Counted from the stretch's first letter, positions 1 to 8,765 are shown. The stretch: 20,949 bases of DNA from an uncultured Eubacteriales bacterium (GCA_934479825.1 CAKSOW010000039.1:1-20949), one strand, 5' to 3'. The notes: generated from the sequence alone by a model not told the origin. Numbers and translations are program-made.

Positions 1-235
1 GCGCTATTTTGCAGCGGCGCTTCGCCGCCCTCTGGTGTACTTTTTGGTTACTTTTTCGTACAAGCGAAAAAGTAACAGAAAACCGTCCCTTTTATGCTTT
101 TCACAAAACGAAAAGCACTCTTTCCAGGCTTTTCCGGAAAAGAAAAGCCCTCCCAAAGTGCCTCTTTGGTTACTTTTCTCAAAAAGTAACGCGGCCCCCA
201 GCCGCCCCCTCATGGGGCGGCAAACTCACGTTGCC
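1..235 (-). repeat. Hairpin-string repeat arm, cut by the window start
   Basis: This non-coding stretch is a chain of inverted repeats. It holds GCGGCG/CGCCGC at 14-28, a perfect 12-bp stem GTTACTTTTTCG/CGAAAAAGTAAC at 47-76, a GCTTTTC/GAAAAGC stem near 96-117, a GGCTTTTCC-type stem near 128-152, GTTACTTTT/AAAAGTAAC near 169-190, and a GC-rich CCGCCCC/GGGGCGG hairpin near 203-222. Positions 1-76 are identical to 12365-12440. By comparison with the other copies it is the reverse-oriented arm of a composite element whose core lies left of the window. It sits just 3' of rpmF. Short ORFs here are products of the repeats. Confidence 0.85.
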
Positions 236-263
236 GCGTGAGAATCGGAATTCTGTTTTGCTA

Positions 264-309
264 CGCAAAATAGGGAAGGACAATTTGCTATCCTTCCCTG
301 AATTTTGCG
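264..309 (-). terminator. Terminator after rpmF
   Basis: AGGGAAGGA (272-280) pairs perfectly with TCCTTCCCT (291-299) around a 10-nt loop. The stem is extended outward by CGCAAAAT (264-271) and ATTTTGCG (302-309) across a 2-nt bulge. It lies 36 nt beyond the rpmF stop codon. The U-run is short, but the symmetric stem could act in both directions. Confidence 0.75.
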
Positions 310-344
310 TTGTTCTGTTATAAGCCGTGGAAAGCAAATGATAC

Positions 345-542
345 TTACGCTTCTTTTGCCGCAGGCTCCTTGGAAATATATTCCTTGCCGGCATAGGTTC
401 CACAGTTCTTGCAAACTCTGTGAGAGAGAATGACTGCGCCGCACTTGGGGCACTTGGTAATGCCGGGCATGGAAAGCTTCCATACACTGCTGCGTCTCTT
501 GTCTCTTCTTGCTTTCGAGACTTTCCTCTTCGGTACTGCCAT
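345..542 (-). CDS. rpmF: 50S ribosomal protein L32
   Basis: A basic protein of about 65 residues that begins MAVPKRKVSKARRDKRRS, the characteristic start of L32. The zinc-ribbon form is present, with paired CPKC and CKNC motifs in the second half. It is a structural component of the large ribosomal subunit. I chose the ATG at 542 because an excellent AAGGAGGTG site (about 549-557) precedes it at normal spacing. An upstream GTG at 551 overlaps that site and is rejected. It follows the DUF177/YceD gene, the arrangement seen across many bacteria, and both are probably transcribed from the promoter at 1193-1221. A terminator hairpin follows it. Confidence 0.97.
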   Translation of the reverse strand: MAVPKRKVSKARRDKRRSSVWKLSMPGITKCPKCGAVILSHRVCKNCGTYAGKEYISKEPAAKEA

Positions 543-617
543 TGAAGGCACCTCCTTTTATTTTCACCTTATATTATTTTACAATTTAACACAAAGAGTA
601 TTTTATCACAAAAACTC

Positions 618-1148
618 TTACTTGTCAAGTAATTTTTTTAAATCTGCCAATTTATTTGCACCAGTGTCAATTTTGCAGCCGCATTCGCGTTCATTTTTAT
701 CCGTTCCGCAGACCGGGCAAAGCCCTTTGCAGTCCTCACGGCATAAAACGCGCGTCGGGAGTTCCAGATAAAAGACCGTGCGCGCAAGCTCGGCGACATC
801 GAGTAACGAATCCGGAACTTCGATGTATTCCTCGCTGTCCTCGGACTCTAACTTTTTGGTTAGCCCATAGACCCGCTTGGCCTCAAAAGGACATTTCAAC
901 CCTTTGGCGCACCGCGCGCAATGCGTGATATAGTCACCGCTTACCGTGAAAGCAAGCTCAACATAGCTTTCTGCTTTGTCTCGGCCGCGCGCTTTCTCGT
1001 AAACACGTCCATCCACCCTGACCGGTGCGTCGAAAGTCAGGTCCTCGTTTTCCGTACCTTCCGGCACAAACGTGAAAGAAAACGGAATCTCTGTGACTTC
1101 GCCGTTGTAGATCTTCGATACGTCTATTTTTTGTATTTCGTTTGCCAT
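618..1148 (-). CDS. DUF177/YceD family protein
   Basis: A protein of about 176 residues with the DUF177 (YceD) layout: an N-terminal beta-rich part, a central HCARCAKGLKC motif and a C-terminal cysteine cluster CKGLCPVCG...CGC, probably for metal binding. In many bacteria the family gene sits directly upstream of rpmF, as here, and is linked to 23S rRNA and ribosome biogenesis. The biochemical role in Clostridia is not settled. The start at 1148 (MANEIQKID) fits the family better than a TTG at 1169, although its purine-rich ribosome site is weak. The gene is 76 nt from the rpmF start and almost certainly co-transcribed with it. Confidence 0.9.
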   Translation of the reverse strand: MANEIQKIDVSKIYNGEVTEIPFSFTFVPEGTENEDLTFDAPVRVDGRVYEKARGRDKAESYVELAFTVSGDYITHCARCAKGLKCPFEAKRVYGLTKKLESEDSEEYIEVPDSLLDVAELARTVFYLELPTRVLCREDCKGLCPVCGTDKNERECGCKIDTGANKLADLKKLLDK

Positions 1149-1192
1149 TTCTCTTTTTCTTTTCCGCAAAGCTTAAAAGGCGGTGTGCTGTT

Positions 1193-1221
1193 ATTATATT
1201 ATGTCTTTTACCGCTTGTCAA
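1193..1221 (-). promoter_or_regulatory. Sigma-A promoter for DUF177-rpmF
   Basis: On the minus strand TTGACA (1216-1221) is followed by a 17-bp spacer and TATAAT (1193-1198). That is an exact match to the vegetative consensus with optimal spacing. It lies in the short gap after gyrB, so DUF177 and rpmF are transcribed independently of gyrB. Confidence 0.9.
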
Positions 1222-1274
1222 GCCCTTACGGCCAATGTTTTAAATTCCTTTATATTTTAGCTTTACAGCCCGGC

Positions 1275-3371
1275 TTAAACGTCCAAATTGGTAACGTATT
1301 TGGCGTTCTGCTGGATAAAGGCGCGACGCGGCTCAACTTTTTCACCCATGAGAAGCGAAAACGTCTCGTCAGCCTCCATAGCGTCCTCAATGCGCACCTG
1401 AATGAGTGTGCGGTGTGCCGGATCCATCGTGGTTTCCCATAACTGATCCGCATCCATCTCACCAAGACCTTTATAGCGTTCTGCGTCTACGTTGACGCCG
1501 CCAAGTTCTTGAATGTACAAATCGCGTTCTTCGTCCGAGAAAGCGTAACGGGTCTGCTTGCCTTTGAAAACCTTGTAGAGCGGCGGTTGAGCGCAGTAAA
1601 TGTGTCCCTCTTCGATCAGCGGACGCATGTGGCGGAAGAAGAAGGTTAAGAGCAGCGTTTTGATGTGAGCGCCGTCCACATCGGCATCGGCCATGATGAT
1701 GATCTTTCCGTAGCGCAGTTTTTCAAGATTGAATTCGCTGCCTACGCCGCAGCCGAGCGCAATGATGATAGGTGTGATCTGTACACTGGAAAGAATGCGG
1801 TCGAGACGGGACTTTTCAACGTTCAGAATTTTTCCGCGCATCGGGAGAATGGCTTGGAATTTGCTGTCGCGTCCGTCCTTGGCCGTACCGCCAGCGGAAT
1901 CCCCCTCGACGAGGAACAGCTCGGTGTCCTCCATGGAGCGGTTCTGGCAGTCGGCAAGCTTTCCGGGCAGCGTCGTGCCCTCCAAAGCTGTTTTGCGGCG
2001 CGTTAGCTCGCGCGCTTTCTTGGCAGCCTCTCTGGCACGTGACGCGGCAAGCGCCTTTTCGATGATGATCTTCCCGGTTGCCGGGTTTTCTTCCAGATAA
2101 GCGGTTAAACGCTCGGTCATGAGCGCTTCGACAAACGGGCGGATGTCGGCGTTGCCGAGTTTGCTCTTGGTCTGTCCCTCAAACTGTGCCTCGGGCAGTT
2201 TTACGTTGATGACCGCGCAAAGACCGTCGCGAACATCCTCTCCCATGAGGTTCTTATCGTCGGCTTTGAGATAGCCGAATTTGCGCGCATAGTCGTTTAA
2301 AATCTTGGTAAGCGCGTTCTTGAAGCCGGTTTCATGTGTGCCGCCCTCCATGGTGCGCACGTTGTTGGCAAACGAGAAAATGGTTTCGTCGTATTTGTCG
2401 TTGTACTGCATGGCGATCTCGCAGGAAGTGTCGTCTTTCTTGCCGGAGACGTAGATTACGTCCTCGTGCAGGAGGTTGGCATGCTTTTTGGCGTTTAAGT
2501 GCTCGACAAAGCTGCGGATACCGCCCTCGTATAACAATTCGACTTTCTTTTCTTTTTTGGGCGCGGCTTCCTCAGGAGAAACATCTTCTTCGTCGAATTC
2601 GTGTTCAAATCCGTCGTCATCGGTGTCCTCTTCCTCGTAGTCGGCGATTTCCGGAACTTTTTCCGGCTGTTCATCGCGCAAATCCACTAATTCTATGGCA
2701 AGGCCGGCGTTTAAGAAAGCCTGTTCGCGGAGCATGGATAAGACGGTGTTGTATTTGACGACGATCTCGTCGAAAATTTCAGCGTCGGGCTTGAAACGGA
2801 CGTAAAGGCCATGTTTGTCGGTGGCACTCTCTTCTTTCATGGGGCGTGCGACTTTTCCGCGTTCAAAGCGTTCAGTATATTTTTTGCCGTCATGACAGTT
2901 GACGATCTCCGTCCATTCGGAAAGCGCGTTTACGACCGACGCGCCCACGCCGTGCAGACCGCCGGAGATCTTATAGCCGTCGCCGCCGAACTTACCGCCG
3001 GCATGGAGCACGGTGAAGACCACTTCAAGCGTCGGAATGCCCATCTTCGGGTGAATACCTGCCGGAATACCGCGTCCGTTGTCGAGAACGGAAATGCTGT
3101 TGTCCTCGTGGAGCGTCACAATGATGCGGTCACAGATGCCGGCGAGCGCTTCGTCAATCGAGTTTGTCACGATTTCATAAATGAGGTGATGCAAGCCCTT
3201 TTCGGAAGTCGAGCCGATGTACATGCCCGGACGCTTTCTTACGGCCTCTAAGCCCTCCAAGACCTGGATCTGGCTTTCGTCGTATTTATGCGCCTCGGTG
3301 TCCACTGCCGTGTCCGCCGCGGTCACCTCTTCGGTGAAATGCTCGTTTTCAAAGTTTGTGTTTTCCTGCAT
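1275..3371 (-). CDS. gyrB: DNA gyrase subunit B
   Basis: A complete GyrB of 698 residues, somewhat longer than typical clostridial forms of about 640. Visible landmarks are the GHKL ATPase residues (EIVTNSIDEA near 66-75, DNGRGIP at 97-103, GGLHGVGASVVNA at 137-149), the QTKSKLGN loop at 400-407, and the TOPRIM motifs EGDSAGG (489-495) and DADVDGAHI (562-570). It introduces negative supercoils with GyrA, whose gene is not next to it here. Residues about 234-279 form a strongly acidic low-complexity insertion in the transducer domain, just before YEGGIRSFV. The ATG is preceded by GGGAG. ParE is the alternative, but the recF-remB-gyrB context supports GyrB. Confidence 0.96.
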   Translation of the reverse strand: MQENTNFENEHFTEEVTAADTAVDTEAHKYDESQIQVLEGLEAVRKRPGMYIGSTSEKGLHHLIYEIVTNSIDEALAGICDRIIVTLHEDNSISVLDNGRGIPAGIHPKMGIPTLEVVFTVLHAGGKFGGDGYKISGGLHGVGASVVNALSEWTEIVNCHDGKKYTERFERGKVARPMKEESATDKHGLYVRFKPDAEIFDEIVVKYNTVLSMLREQAFLNAGLAIELVDLRDEQPEKVPEIADYEEEDTDDDGFEHEFDEEDVSPEEAAPKKEKKVELLYEGGIRSFVEHLNAKKHANLLHEDVIYVSGKKDDTSCEIAMQYNDKYDETIFSFANNVRTMEGGTHETGFKNALTKILNDYARKFGYLKADDKNLMGEDVRDGLCAVINVKLPEAQFEGQTKSKLGNADIRPFVEALMTERLTAYLEENPATGKIIIEKALAASRAREAAKKARELTRRKTALEGTTLPGKLADCQNRSMEDTELFLVEGDSAGGTAKDGRDSKFQAILPMRGKILNVEKSRLDRILSSVQITPIIIALGCGVGSEFNLEKLRYGKIIIMADADVDGAHIKTLLLTFFFRHMRPLIEEGHIYCAQPPLYKVFKGKQTRYAFSDEERDLYIQELGGVNVDAERYKGLGEMDADQLWETTMDPAHRTLIQVRIEDAMEADETFSLLMGEKVEPRRAFIQQNAKYVTNLDV

Positions 3372-3425
3372 GATAGTCTCCCTTGCTTTAACGTATGATA
3401 GTCAAATCGTGTGATTTTAGTTCTG

Positions 3426-3713
3426 TTACAGGTATTTGGACTGCCGTTTCCAGCGTCCGTACAGCGACGCCGACGAAAGCGACGTCATATAGGCCTTTTC
3501 GCGGATTCCGGCTGACACTACGACAAAAGTCTTGGGCAGATCGCTTGCCACATTGACAAGCCGTTTTGCCTGTTCCAAGCCGGCCAGATACCGTTTGGTG
3601 TCGGTTTTGGTGCTTGCCGTATCAAGGTCGAACACACCTAAGACATCTTCTTTGGCAAGTACGGTGGCGCCGCCGATATTGATATAAGGATGATTCTTTT
3701 TTGCATGCGGCAT
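3426..3713 (-). CDS. remB: RemB-like (DUF370) regulator
   Basis: A small protein of about 95 residues with the DUF370 pattern: YINIGG near the N-terminus, then DVLGVFDLDTAS, DLPKTFVVV and a C-terminal SLSSASLYGR. This matches RemB-type proteins, which are encoded between recF and gyrB in many Firmicutes. In Bacillus, related Rem proteins are DNA-binding activators of extracellular-matrix genes. The role here is inferred from family and position. The ATG at 3713 has a GGAG 8 nt upstream. A TTG at 3719 would lie too close to that site. It is 21 nt downstream of recF and about 54 nt upstream of gyrB, so it is probably in the same transcript. Confidence 0.9.
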   Translation of the reverse strand: MPHAKKNHPYINIGGATVLAKEDVLGVFDLDTASTKTDTKRYLAGLEQAKRLVNVASDLPKTFVVVSAGIREKAYMTSLSSASLYGRWKRQSKYL

Positions 3714-3734
3714 GGCCAAGACTCCTTTAAGGGG

Positions 3735-4961
3735 TTATTCCGGACGGAAAAGACCGTCTGAAACGTGTAAAACGTGCGCTTTCACATTATCCGGGAAAGC
3801 GGCACGGTCGCAACAACTGATAAGGGCTTGCCTGCCGCGGATCAGCTCCAACAGACGGCTCCTGCGTTCCGCGTCAAGCTCGCCGAGCAGATCGTCGAGT
3901 AAAAACACCGGATATTCGCCGGTCAGTTCTTTGAAGATTTCGCCTTCGGCTAATTTTATGGCAAGCACGGCGCTGCGCTGCTGCCCTTGGGAGGCAAATG
4001 TCCGCGCGTTGAACTCCGAAACGGGAAGCTTTGTCTTTTTTTCGGCTTTGGAGGAATCTTCGGATTCTTCCGCCACCGACGCCGCATAGGCAGCTGTAAG
4101 CTCCGAATCGGCCGCGCGGCCGGCAATAAAAATGGCAAGATCGTCTTTGTGCGGCCCGTGTAACGTGCGTCCGAGCCGAAGTTCAGAGGCACGGTCGGCA
4201 CGGTAAATTCCGGTCAGTTTTTCCGCTATTTCCGATACATCGCCAAGGTCTTGCCCGACGGCTGAAAGATATCGGACGGCAAGCGTTTCATGCTTGGCGG
4301 AAAGCGCCGTGTAAAATGAACCGGCAAAGGCCTTTAAACGTTCGGTAAAAGCGTATCGCTGACGGATAAGCACCGCTCCCGAGGACGCAAGCTGTTCATT
4401 TAAAACGTCAAGATAATCGTGGTCGGGAATGCCGTGCATGGCTTTTTTTAAATAATTGTTCTTTTGAGATAAAACCTTTAGATATTCGTTCATGCAGCGC
4501 ACATAGCGCGGCGCGAGCTGGGAAAGCGCCATATCAAGAAACCGCCGCCGCTCTTCGGGACTTCCCTTGATGAGCGACAGATGATCGGGCGTAAAGAGCA
4601 CGGCGCGGAAAATACCTAAAAATTCCGATGCGCGCGGTGTTTCACATCCTTGATACAGCATTCGTTTGGCGGCATTCTGCGAGCCGGTTTTCTGCCAGCG
4701 TAACGTCATTTGTTCGGCGTTCTGCGTCTGTGCGCGCAAAAAATGGATTTCCGCACTTGCGAACGTTTCGCCGCGCCGGATAAAATCGGCTTCTTTGCGC
4801 GTGCGGAAACTGCGTCCCGAAGCGAACAGATAGATACATTCAAGAGAATTGGTTTTCCCTGTGGCATTCTGTCCGTATAACAGGTTCACACCGTCGGCAA
4901 ATTCCAGAGTCTGCGGCAAAAGGTTGCGGAAATTTTCTACGGAAAGCGTTTGCAACAGCAT
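3735..4961 (-). CDS. recF: DNA replication and repair protein RecF
   Basis: A 408-residue SMC-like ATPase. It has Walker A GQNATGKTN (30-38), the ABC-type signature SQGQQRS (324-330) and Walker B VFLLDDLLGELD (352-363). The N-terminus (LSVENFRNL) is typical. RecF with RecO and RecR loads RecA at single-strand gaps. Residues about 283-317 form a charged, low-complexity insertion directly before the signature motif, where most RecF proteins have a short link. That makes this protein about 35 residues longer than usual. The ATG lies 7 nt after the stop of the upstream glycosyltransferase gene with no clear ribosome site, suggesting translational coupling. Confidence 0.95.
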   Translation of the reverse strand: MLLQTLSVENFRNLLPQTLEFADGVNLLYGQNATGKTNSLECIYLFASGRSFRTRKEADFIRRGETFASAEIHFLRAQTQNAEQMTLRWQKTGSQNAAKRMLYQGCETPRASEFLGIFRAVLFTPDHLSLIKGSPEERRRFLDMALSQLAPRYVRCMNEYLKVLSQKNNYLKKAMHGIPDHDYLDVLNEQLASSGAVLIRQRYAFTERLKAFAGSFYTALSAKHETLAVRYLSAVGQDLGDVSEIAEKLTGIYRADRASELRLGRTLHGPHKDDLAIFIAGRAADSELTAAYAASVAEESEDSSKAEKKTKLPVSEFNARTFASQGQQRSAVLAIKLAEGEIFKELTGEYPVFLLDDLLGELDAERRSRLLELIRGRQALISCCDRAAFPDNVKAHVLHVSDGLFRPE

Positions 4962-4968
4962 GTTTGGC

Positions 4969-5730
4969 CTATTTTACCGGCCGGTTGCCGTGAAAGACCG
5001 TTCCGAAAAGGAATTTGGGCAGTTTCATCATGCGGCCGACGCGCGACGGATTCTTGGAGAACCGGTAAAGCCATTCCAGATTGTGTTTCAAATAGAATTC
5101 CGGCGCACGGTTGGCTACTCCGGCAAAAACGTCCAAGGAACCGCCAAGGCCTGCGGCAAAACGGACAGAAGTGAATTTCTTCCGATTCTTGTAGATAAAG
5201 CGCTCTTGCTTGGGCGCACCGAGACAGACAAATAAAATCTGCGCGCCGCTTTGGTTGATCCCGGCGATGATATCGTCAGTTTCTTCTTCGTTGAAAAATC
5301 CGTCACGGCCGTCAATTTCAAGTTCGGGATACTTTTCTTTTAACGCCGCCGCCGCAAGCTCCCAGACAGCCGGAGATTCTTCCGAACGCTTGGCTCCGCC
5401 GAAAAAGTACATTTTTTTGTGTTCTTTGGCGGCGTATTCCACGATACGGGCGGCCATTTCGATTCCGGCCACCTTTTCTTTGAGCGGCGTTTTTAGAATT
5501 TTGGAGGCATATATGACGCCCACGCCGTCCGGAATAATGAGATCGGCCGAGTTGATGACTTCGTAAAGCGCCGGATTTTCCACGCACGCTTCCACTATTT
5601 CGGAATTGGGCGTTACCATATAGGAAAAGCCATCGGTTTCCATGAGGGATACGGCTTTCCGGAAAGCCTCGTCCATGGTGACGTTGTCAAAATACACGCC
5701 ACGGACGTTGATTTTTTCATTTTGCGGCAT
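4969..5730 (-). CDS. WecG/TagA/CpsF family (GT26) glycosyltransferase
   Basis: A 253-residue protein with the family landmarks in order: TPNSEIV (40-46), IPDGVGV (66-72), CLGAPKQERF, GLGGSLDVFAG, NRAPEFY and LEWLYRFSKNPSRVGR near the C-terminus. Members add a sugar (N-acetylmannosamine in TagA, N-acetylmannosaminuronic acid in WecG) to an undecaprenyl-linked N-acetylglucosamine. This initiates teichoic acid or other secondary wall polymer synthesis at the inner membrane face. The exact donor cannot be read from sequence. It is the first gene of the recF-remB-gyrB run, behind the promoter at 5839-5867. The ATG at 5730 has an AAAGGA upstream. No other wall-polymer gene lies nearby. Confidence 0.92.
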   Translation of the reverse strand: MPQNEKINVRGVYFDNVTMDEAFRKAVSLMETDGFSYMVTPNSEIVEACVENPALYEVINSADLIIPDGVGVIYASKILKTPLKEKVAGIEMAARIVEYAAKEHKKMYFFGGAKRSEESPAVWELAAAALKEKYPELEIDGRDGFFNEEETDDIIAGINQSGAQILFVCLGAPKQERFIYKNRKKFTSVRFAAGLGGSLDVFAGVANRAPEFYLKHNLEWLYRFSKNPSRVGRMMKLPKFLFGTVFHGNRPVK

Positions 5731-5838
5731 ATAGGAAAATCCTTTCTTTCAATTCATCATAGCCCAAGCATTGAATACAGGCGGTATAGTTTGCAAAGGC
5801 AGACGAAACGATACGCATAACTATATCAATTCTATATT

Positions 5839-5867
5839 ATTATAGCACAAAAAATTGGTTTTGTAAA
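5839..5867 (-). promoter_or_regulatory. Promoter for the tagA-recF-remB-gyrB operon
   Basis: On the minus strand TTTACA (5862-5867), a 17-bp spacer and TATAAT (5839-5844) form a strong sigma-A promoter, with TG one base upstream of the -10 (extended -10). The inverted repeat TTGTAAA/TTTACAA (5861-5880) overlaps the -35 and could be an operator. Confidence 0.8.
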
Positions 5868-5955
5868 GGGCTTTTTACAATTTGAACTGATGTTAAATAA
5901 ATCATAAAATGGAAAAGAACAATGCCGTCGGAATTCTCATACCTAAATTTCATTC

Positions 5956-5984
5956 TTGACAACCTCCGGAATCTCCGTTATACT
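5956..5984 (+). promoter_or_regulatory. Promoter for the secreted-protein gene cluster
   Basis: TTGACA (5956-5961), a 17-bp spacer and TATACT (5979-5984). A perfect 14-bp palindrome GTTATACTTATAAC (5977-5990) covers the -10 and the likely start of transcription, so an operator is plausible. Because this promoter lies inside the upstream extension of the first reading frame, it supports translation starting at 6048 rather than 5922. Confidence 0.82.
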
Positions 5985-6047
5985 TATAACAAAGATAATA
6001 TAATCGATGATATCTTATGTCTTGCGTGTCGAATTTGGAGGGCTTCT

Positions 6048-8743
6048 ATGTTTCGGACATCAAAACTCAAAGGGGAATTCGGGAAAATTGTTCTTTTCTT
6101 TTTTCTGCTCGCCTCATTTCTCGCCATCAGCGCGTCAGCCGCGGAGGCATTGGTGATTGAGGGCTCTGTATTAAGCTCTGTTGATGTGGGCAAAACCTAT
6201 CAGGCAACGGTTAAGGATTTACGTATAGAGGAAAAGAACGTTCGATACAAAAGCAGTAACACGAGCATTATCAAGATTGGAGAGAAAGACGGCAAAATCA
6301 CGCCGATAGCACCCGGCGAGGCTGAGCTTAACGCATATAATGTCACAACCGGCAAGTCGCTTTGCAAACGCACCGTAACCGTGTATTTACGCACCGAATC
6401 CATCGAGGTGTTTCCCAAAAGGCTCTACCTCTATACAGGTAAGTCGTTCAATTCGGTTCCGATCAACGTCACTAAAAAATTCCCCGAAAATTCGACCGAT
6501 TTGGTAACGCCTCAATCGGACAATAAAGATATTGCAAACACCGGAAGGCTGAGTATGAAAATCAGTGCCGGCGATGTCGGGAAAACGAATGTACGTTATT
6601 ATGCCATTCGGACGAAAGCAAGCGCAGTTGACAGCGAATACGCAACGCTCATGTCCGCCACAACCGAAGTGTTTGTTCATGAGCATAACACATACAGCGT
6701 CAAATGGACGGCGGCCGACAGCTTTTATCATTACCGTGCATGCGACAAGGACGATTGTCCGCTTTTCCGGATTGACACGGAAATGAATTATGAGGAGCAT
6801 AATTTTTCGAGTTCCGGCATTTGCACAAGATGCAGATATTACAAAGCCGCAAAAGAAAAAGACCATGTGCATACGTTTAACGTCCTCACCACCGACGAAA
6901 CGGGTCATTTTTGGAAATGCTCCGACGCCGACTGCGGCGCGACCAAGCATTATGGACGGCATGAGTTTAAAGAGGGAAACATCTGCAAGGTCTGCGGTCA
7001 TAAGCACGAACACGATTCGTGGGAGACCGGCATTACCGTTTCGCCGGACGGACACTGGCTTGCCTGTTCGGAAACGGGCTGCAAGGCAAGAAAGGATTAC
7101 ACGGAGCATACAGCGGCAAACGCCTCCACGGCAACCTGTTTGGAGGATTTAGTATGCACCTTGTGCGGTGCGACGTTTGGCAAAGGCGCGCACGGTGCAT
7201 ACGCTTGGAATACCGATGAGAGGTATCATACCTATAAATGTACTGTATGCGGCGATTGGGACCGCAGTGTCGGTTCGATGCATGTCTTTGAATACGGTAC
7301 TGCCGAAACCATGAATTGCAGGGTGTGCGGCTATGTCCACACGCATACGTTCGGCGATTGGCAGAGCTCGGCGACCGAACACTGGAAGGACTGCACCCAG
7401 TTGTACCGGGATTCCAACGGAAAGATTGCGAATGCCGAATACGGCAAAAAACGCCGCATACGTTTGACCGAACCGGCGTTTGCACGGAATGCGGTTATCA
7501 GAAAGAATTGGAATCGCAGGACGGCGTTTACTTAATTTATGGTGCGGCTGATCTTTGGCTGTTTGCCGCCAAGGTTAACGGCGACGAACCGTCGGCGAAC
7601 GGCAGACTGATGGCGGATATTGATTTGGATATGCAGCCTTGGACGCCCATGGGTTCGGCCGCGAATCCTTATACGGGAACGTTTGACGGAAACGGTAAAG
7701 CGTTGACCGGTTTCCGCGCTGTGGTTACGGACGACAACGCAGGTCTTTTCGGTGTTGTCTATGGCGGTACGGTTAAAAATTTCTCCCTTGACGGTGCAAT
7801 TGTGATGAATACCGATGAAAAGATCCACATCGGAAGTGTGGCAGGAGCCGCCAGAGGCGGGGCGGTTTTTTCAGGTATTGAATCGTCCGTAGTTTTCATA
7901 GGCAGTACCGCCAAAGTTAAGCATGTCGGCGGTATTGTCGGAAGTGCACAGTTTGGTTCGGGTGAACTGCTCATTGAAAAATGCACATTTAGCGGCAGTA
8001 TTTCGGCTCTCAGTGCCGATGACTGTATTGGCGGCATTTTAGGATACGGCTGGAGTGGCGTAACCATTCGAGACTGCGTGTCTGCCGGTCAGGTTTCCGG
8101 CTCATACGACGCGAAGCTGGTCGGCGGCATTTTAGGTTATGTCAACCATGCTTCGTTTGGCGGCATTACCGGCTGTTATGTGACCGGAAAGGTCTCGTCA
8201 GGTTTCAGCATCGGCTATATACGGAATTGCACGGCGAATACGGTTTACAACAACTTCCATATGGCAGGAACGACGCCTTACGGCGGCGAAAGAGCTTCTT
8301 TATGCACTGCATCGGAGATAACCGAAACGGATTTGACAAGCGGCCGGCTGACTTGGCTTTTGAACGGCGCGAACAATGACGGCGCCGGTATATGGAAACA
8401 GGATATCGGCACGGACGAACGCCCGATGTTTGACGGCGGCACAGTCTACCGCAAGAATAAAACGACCTACACCAACAATCCCGGCGAGTGTCACGCCTTT
8501 CTCTGTGCGGAAAACGAGGTTGTACAGGTGTCCAATGTCACAAAGCCTTGTCTTTTGGTAATCACACGTTATGACAACGGACGGTTTTACGGCATGACAA
8601 CCAAAAACATTACCGAAAACTGCGAGATTCCGTATAATGACTATGGTCTGCGTGCCGCCACGGCTGAAAGGGTATATAAATTGTATCTTTGGGAGGACTT
8701 GCAAAATGCAAAACCGCTTGGTGAGGCGGAAATTTGCTCATAA
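6048..8743 (+). CDS. Large secreted multidomain protein (Big-2, Cys/His modules, GLUG), one frameshift
   Basis: Read with one -1 shift at the A-run 7446-7451, this gives about 898 residues. Without it, translation stops at 7535. Order: signal peptide (1-33, ending SASAAEA), Big-2-like beta region (about 34-205), five Cys/His-rich modules (about 211-482, each HxH, then H-aromatic...C...C, then H...CxxC), a region with TGTFDGNGK, GLUG repeats (GLFG, GGIVG, GGILG, GGILG) and a C-terminal module with YDNGRFYG and YLWEDLQNAKPL. The shift splits the fifth Cys/His module, whose second half (HTFDRTGVCTEC) continues in the new frame, so the halves were one gene. ATG 6048 has GGAGGG upstream. No LPXTG or S-layer anchor is visible. 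Function unknown, probably extracellular binding. Confidence 0.8.
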
Positions 8744-8765
8744 CCCGTAAAAAGGAGATGTGACC

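Noticed and set aside
1..235. Repeats considered as a CRISPR array
   Set aside because: Spacing is irregular, units are hairpins of differing sequence, and no cas gene is present.
5922..6047. N-terminal extension of the first secreted protein from an ATG at 5922
   Set aside because: The promoter TTGACA/TATACT lies inside it, and the ATG at 6048 has both a ribosome site and a signal peptide.
6387..7109. A 240-codon minus-strand frame
   Set aside because: It is antisense to the Cys/His and Big-2 coding region, whose module pattern is clearly on the plus strand.
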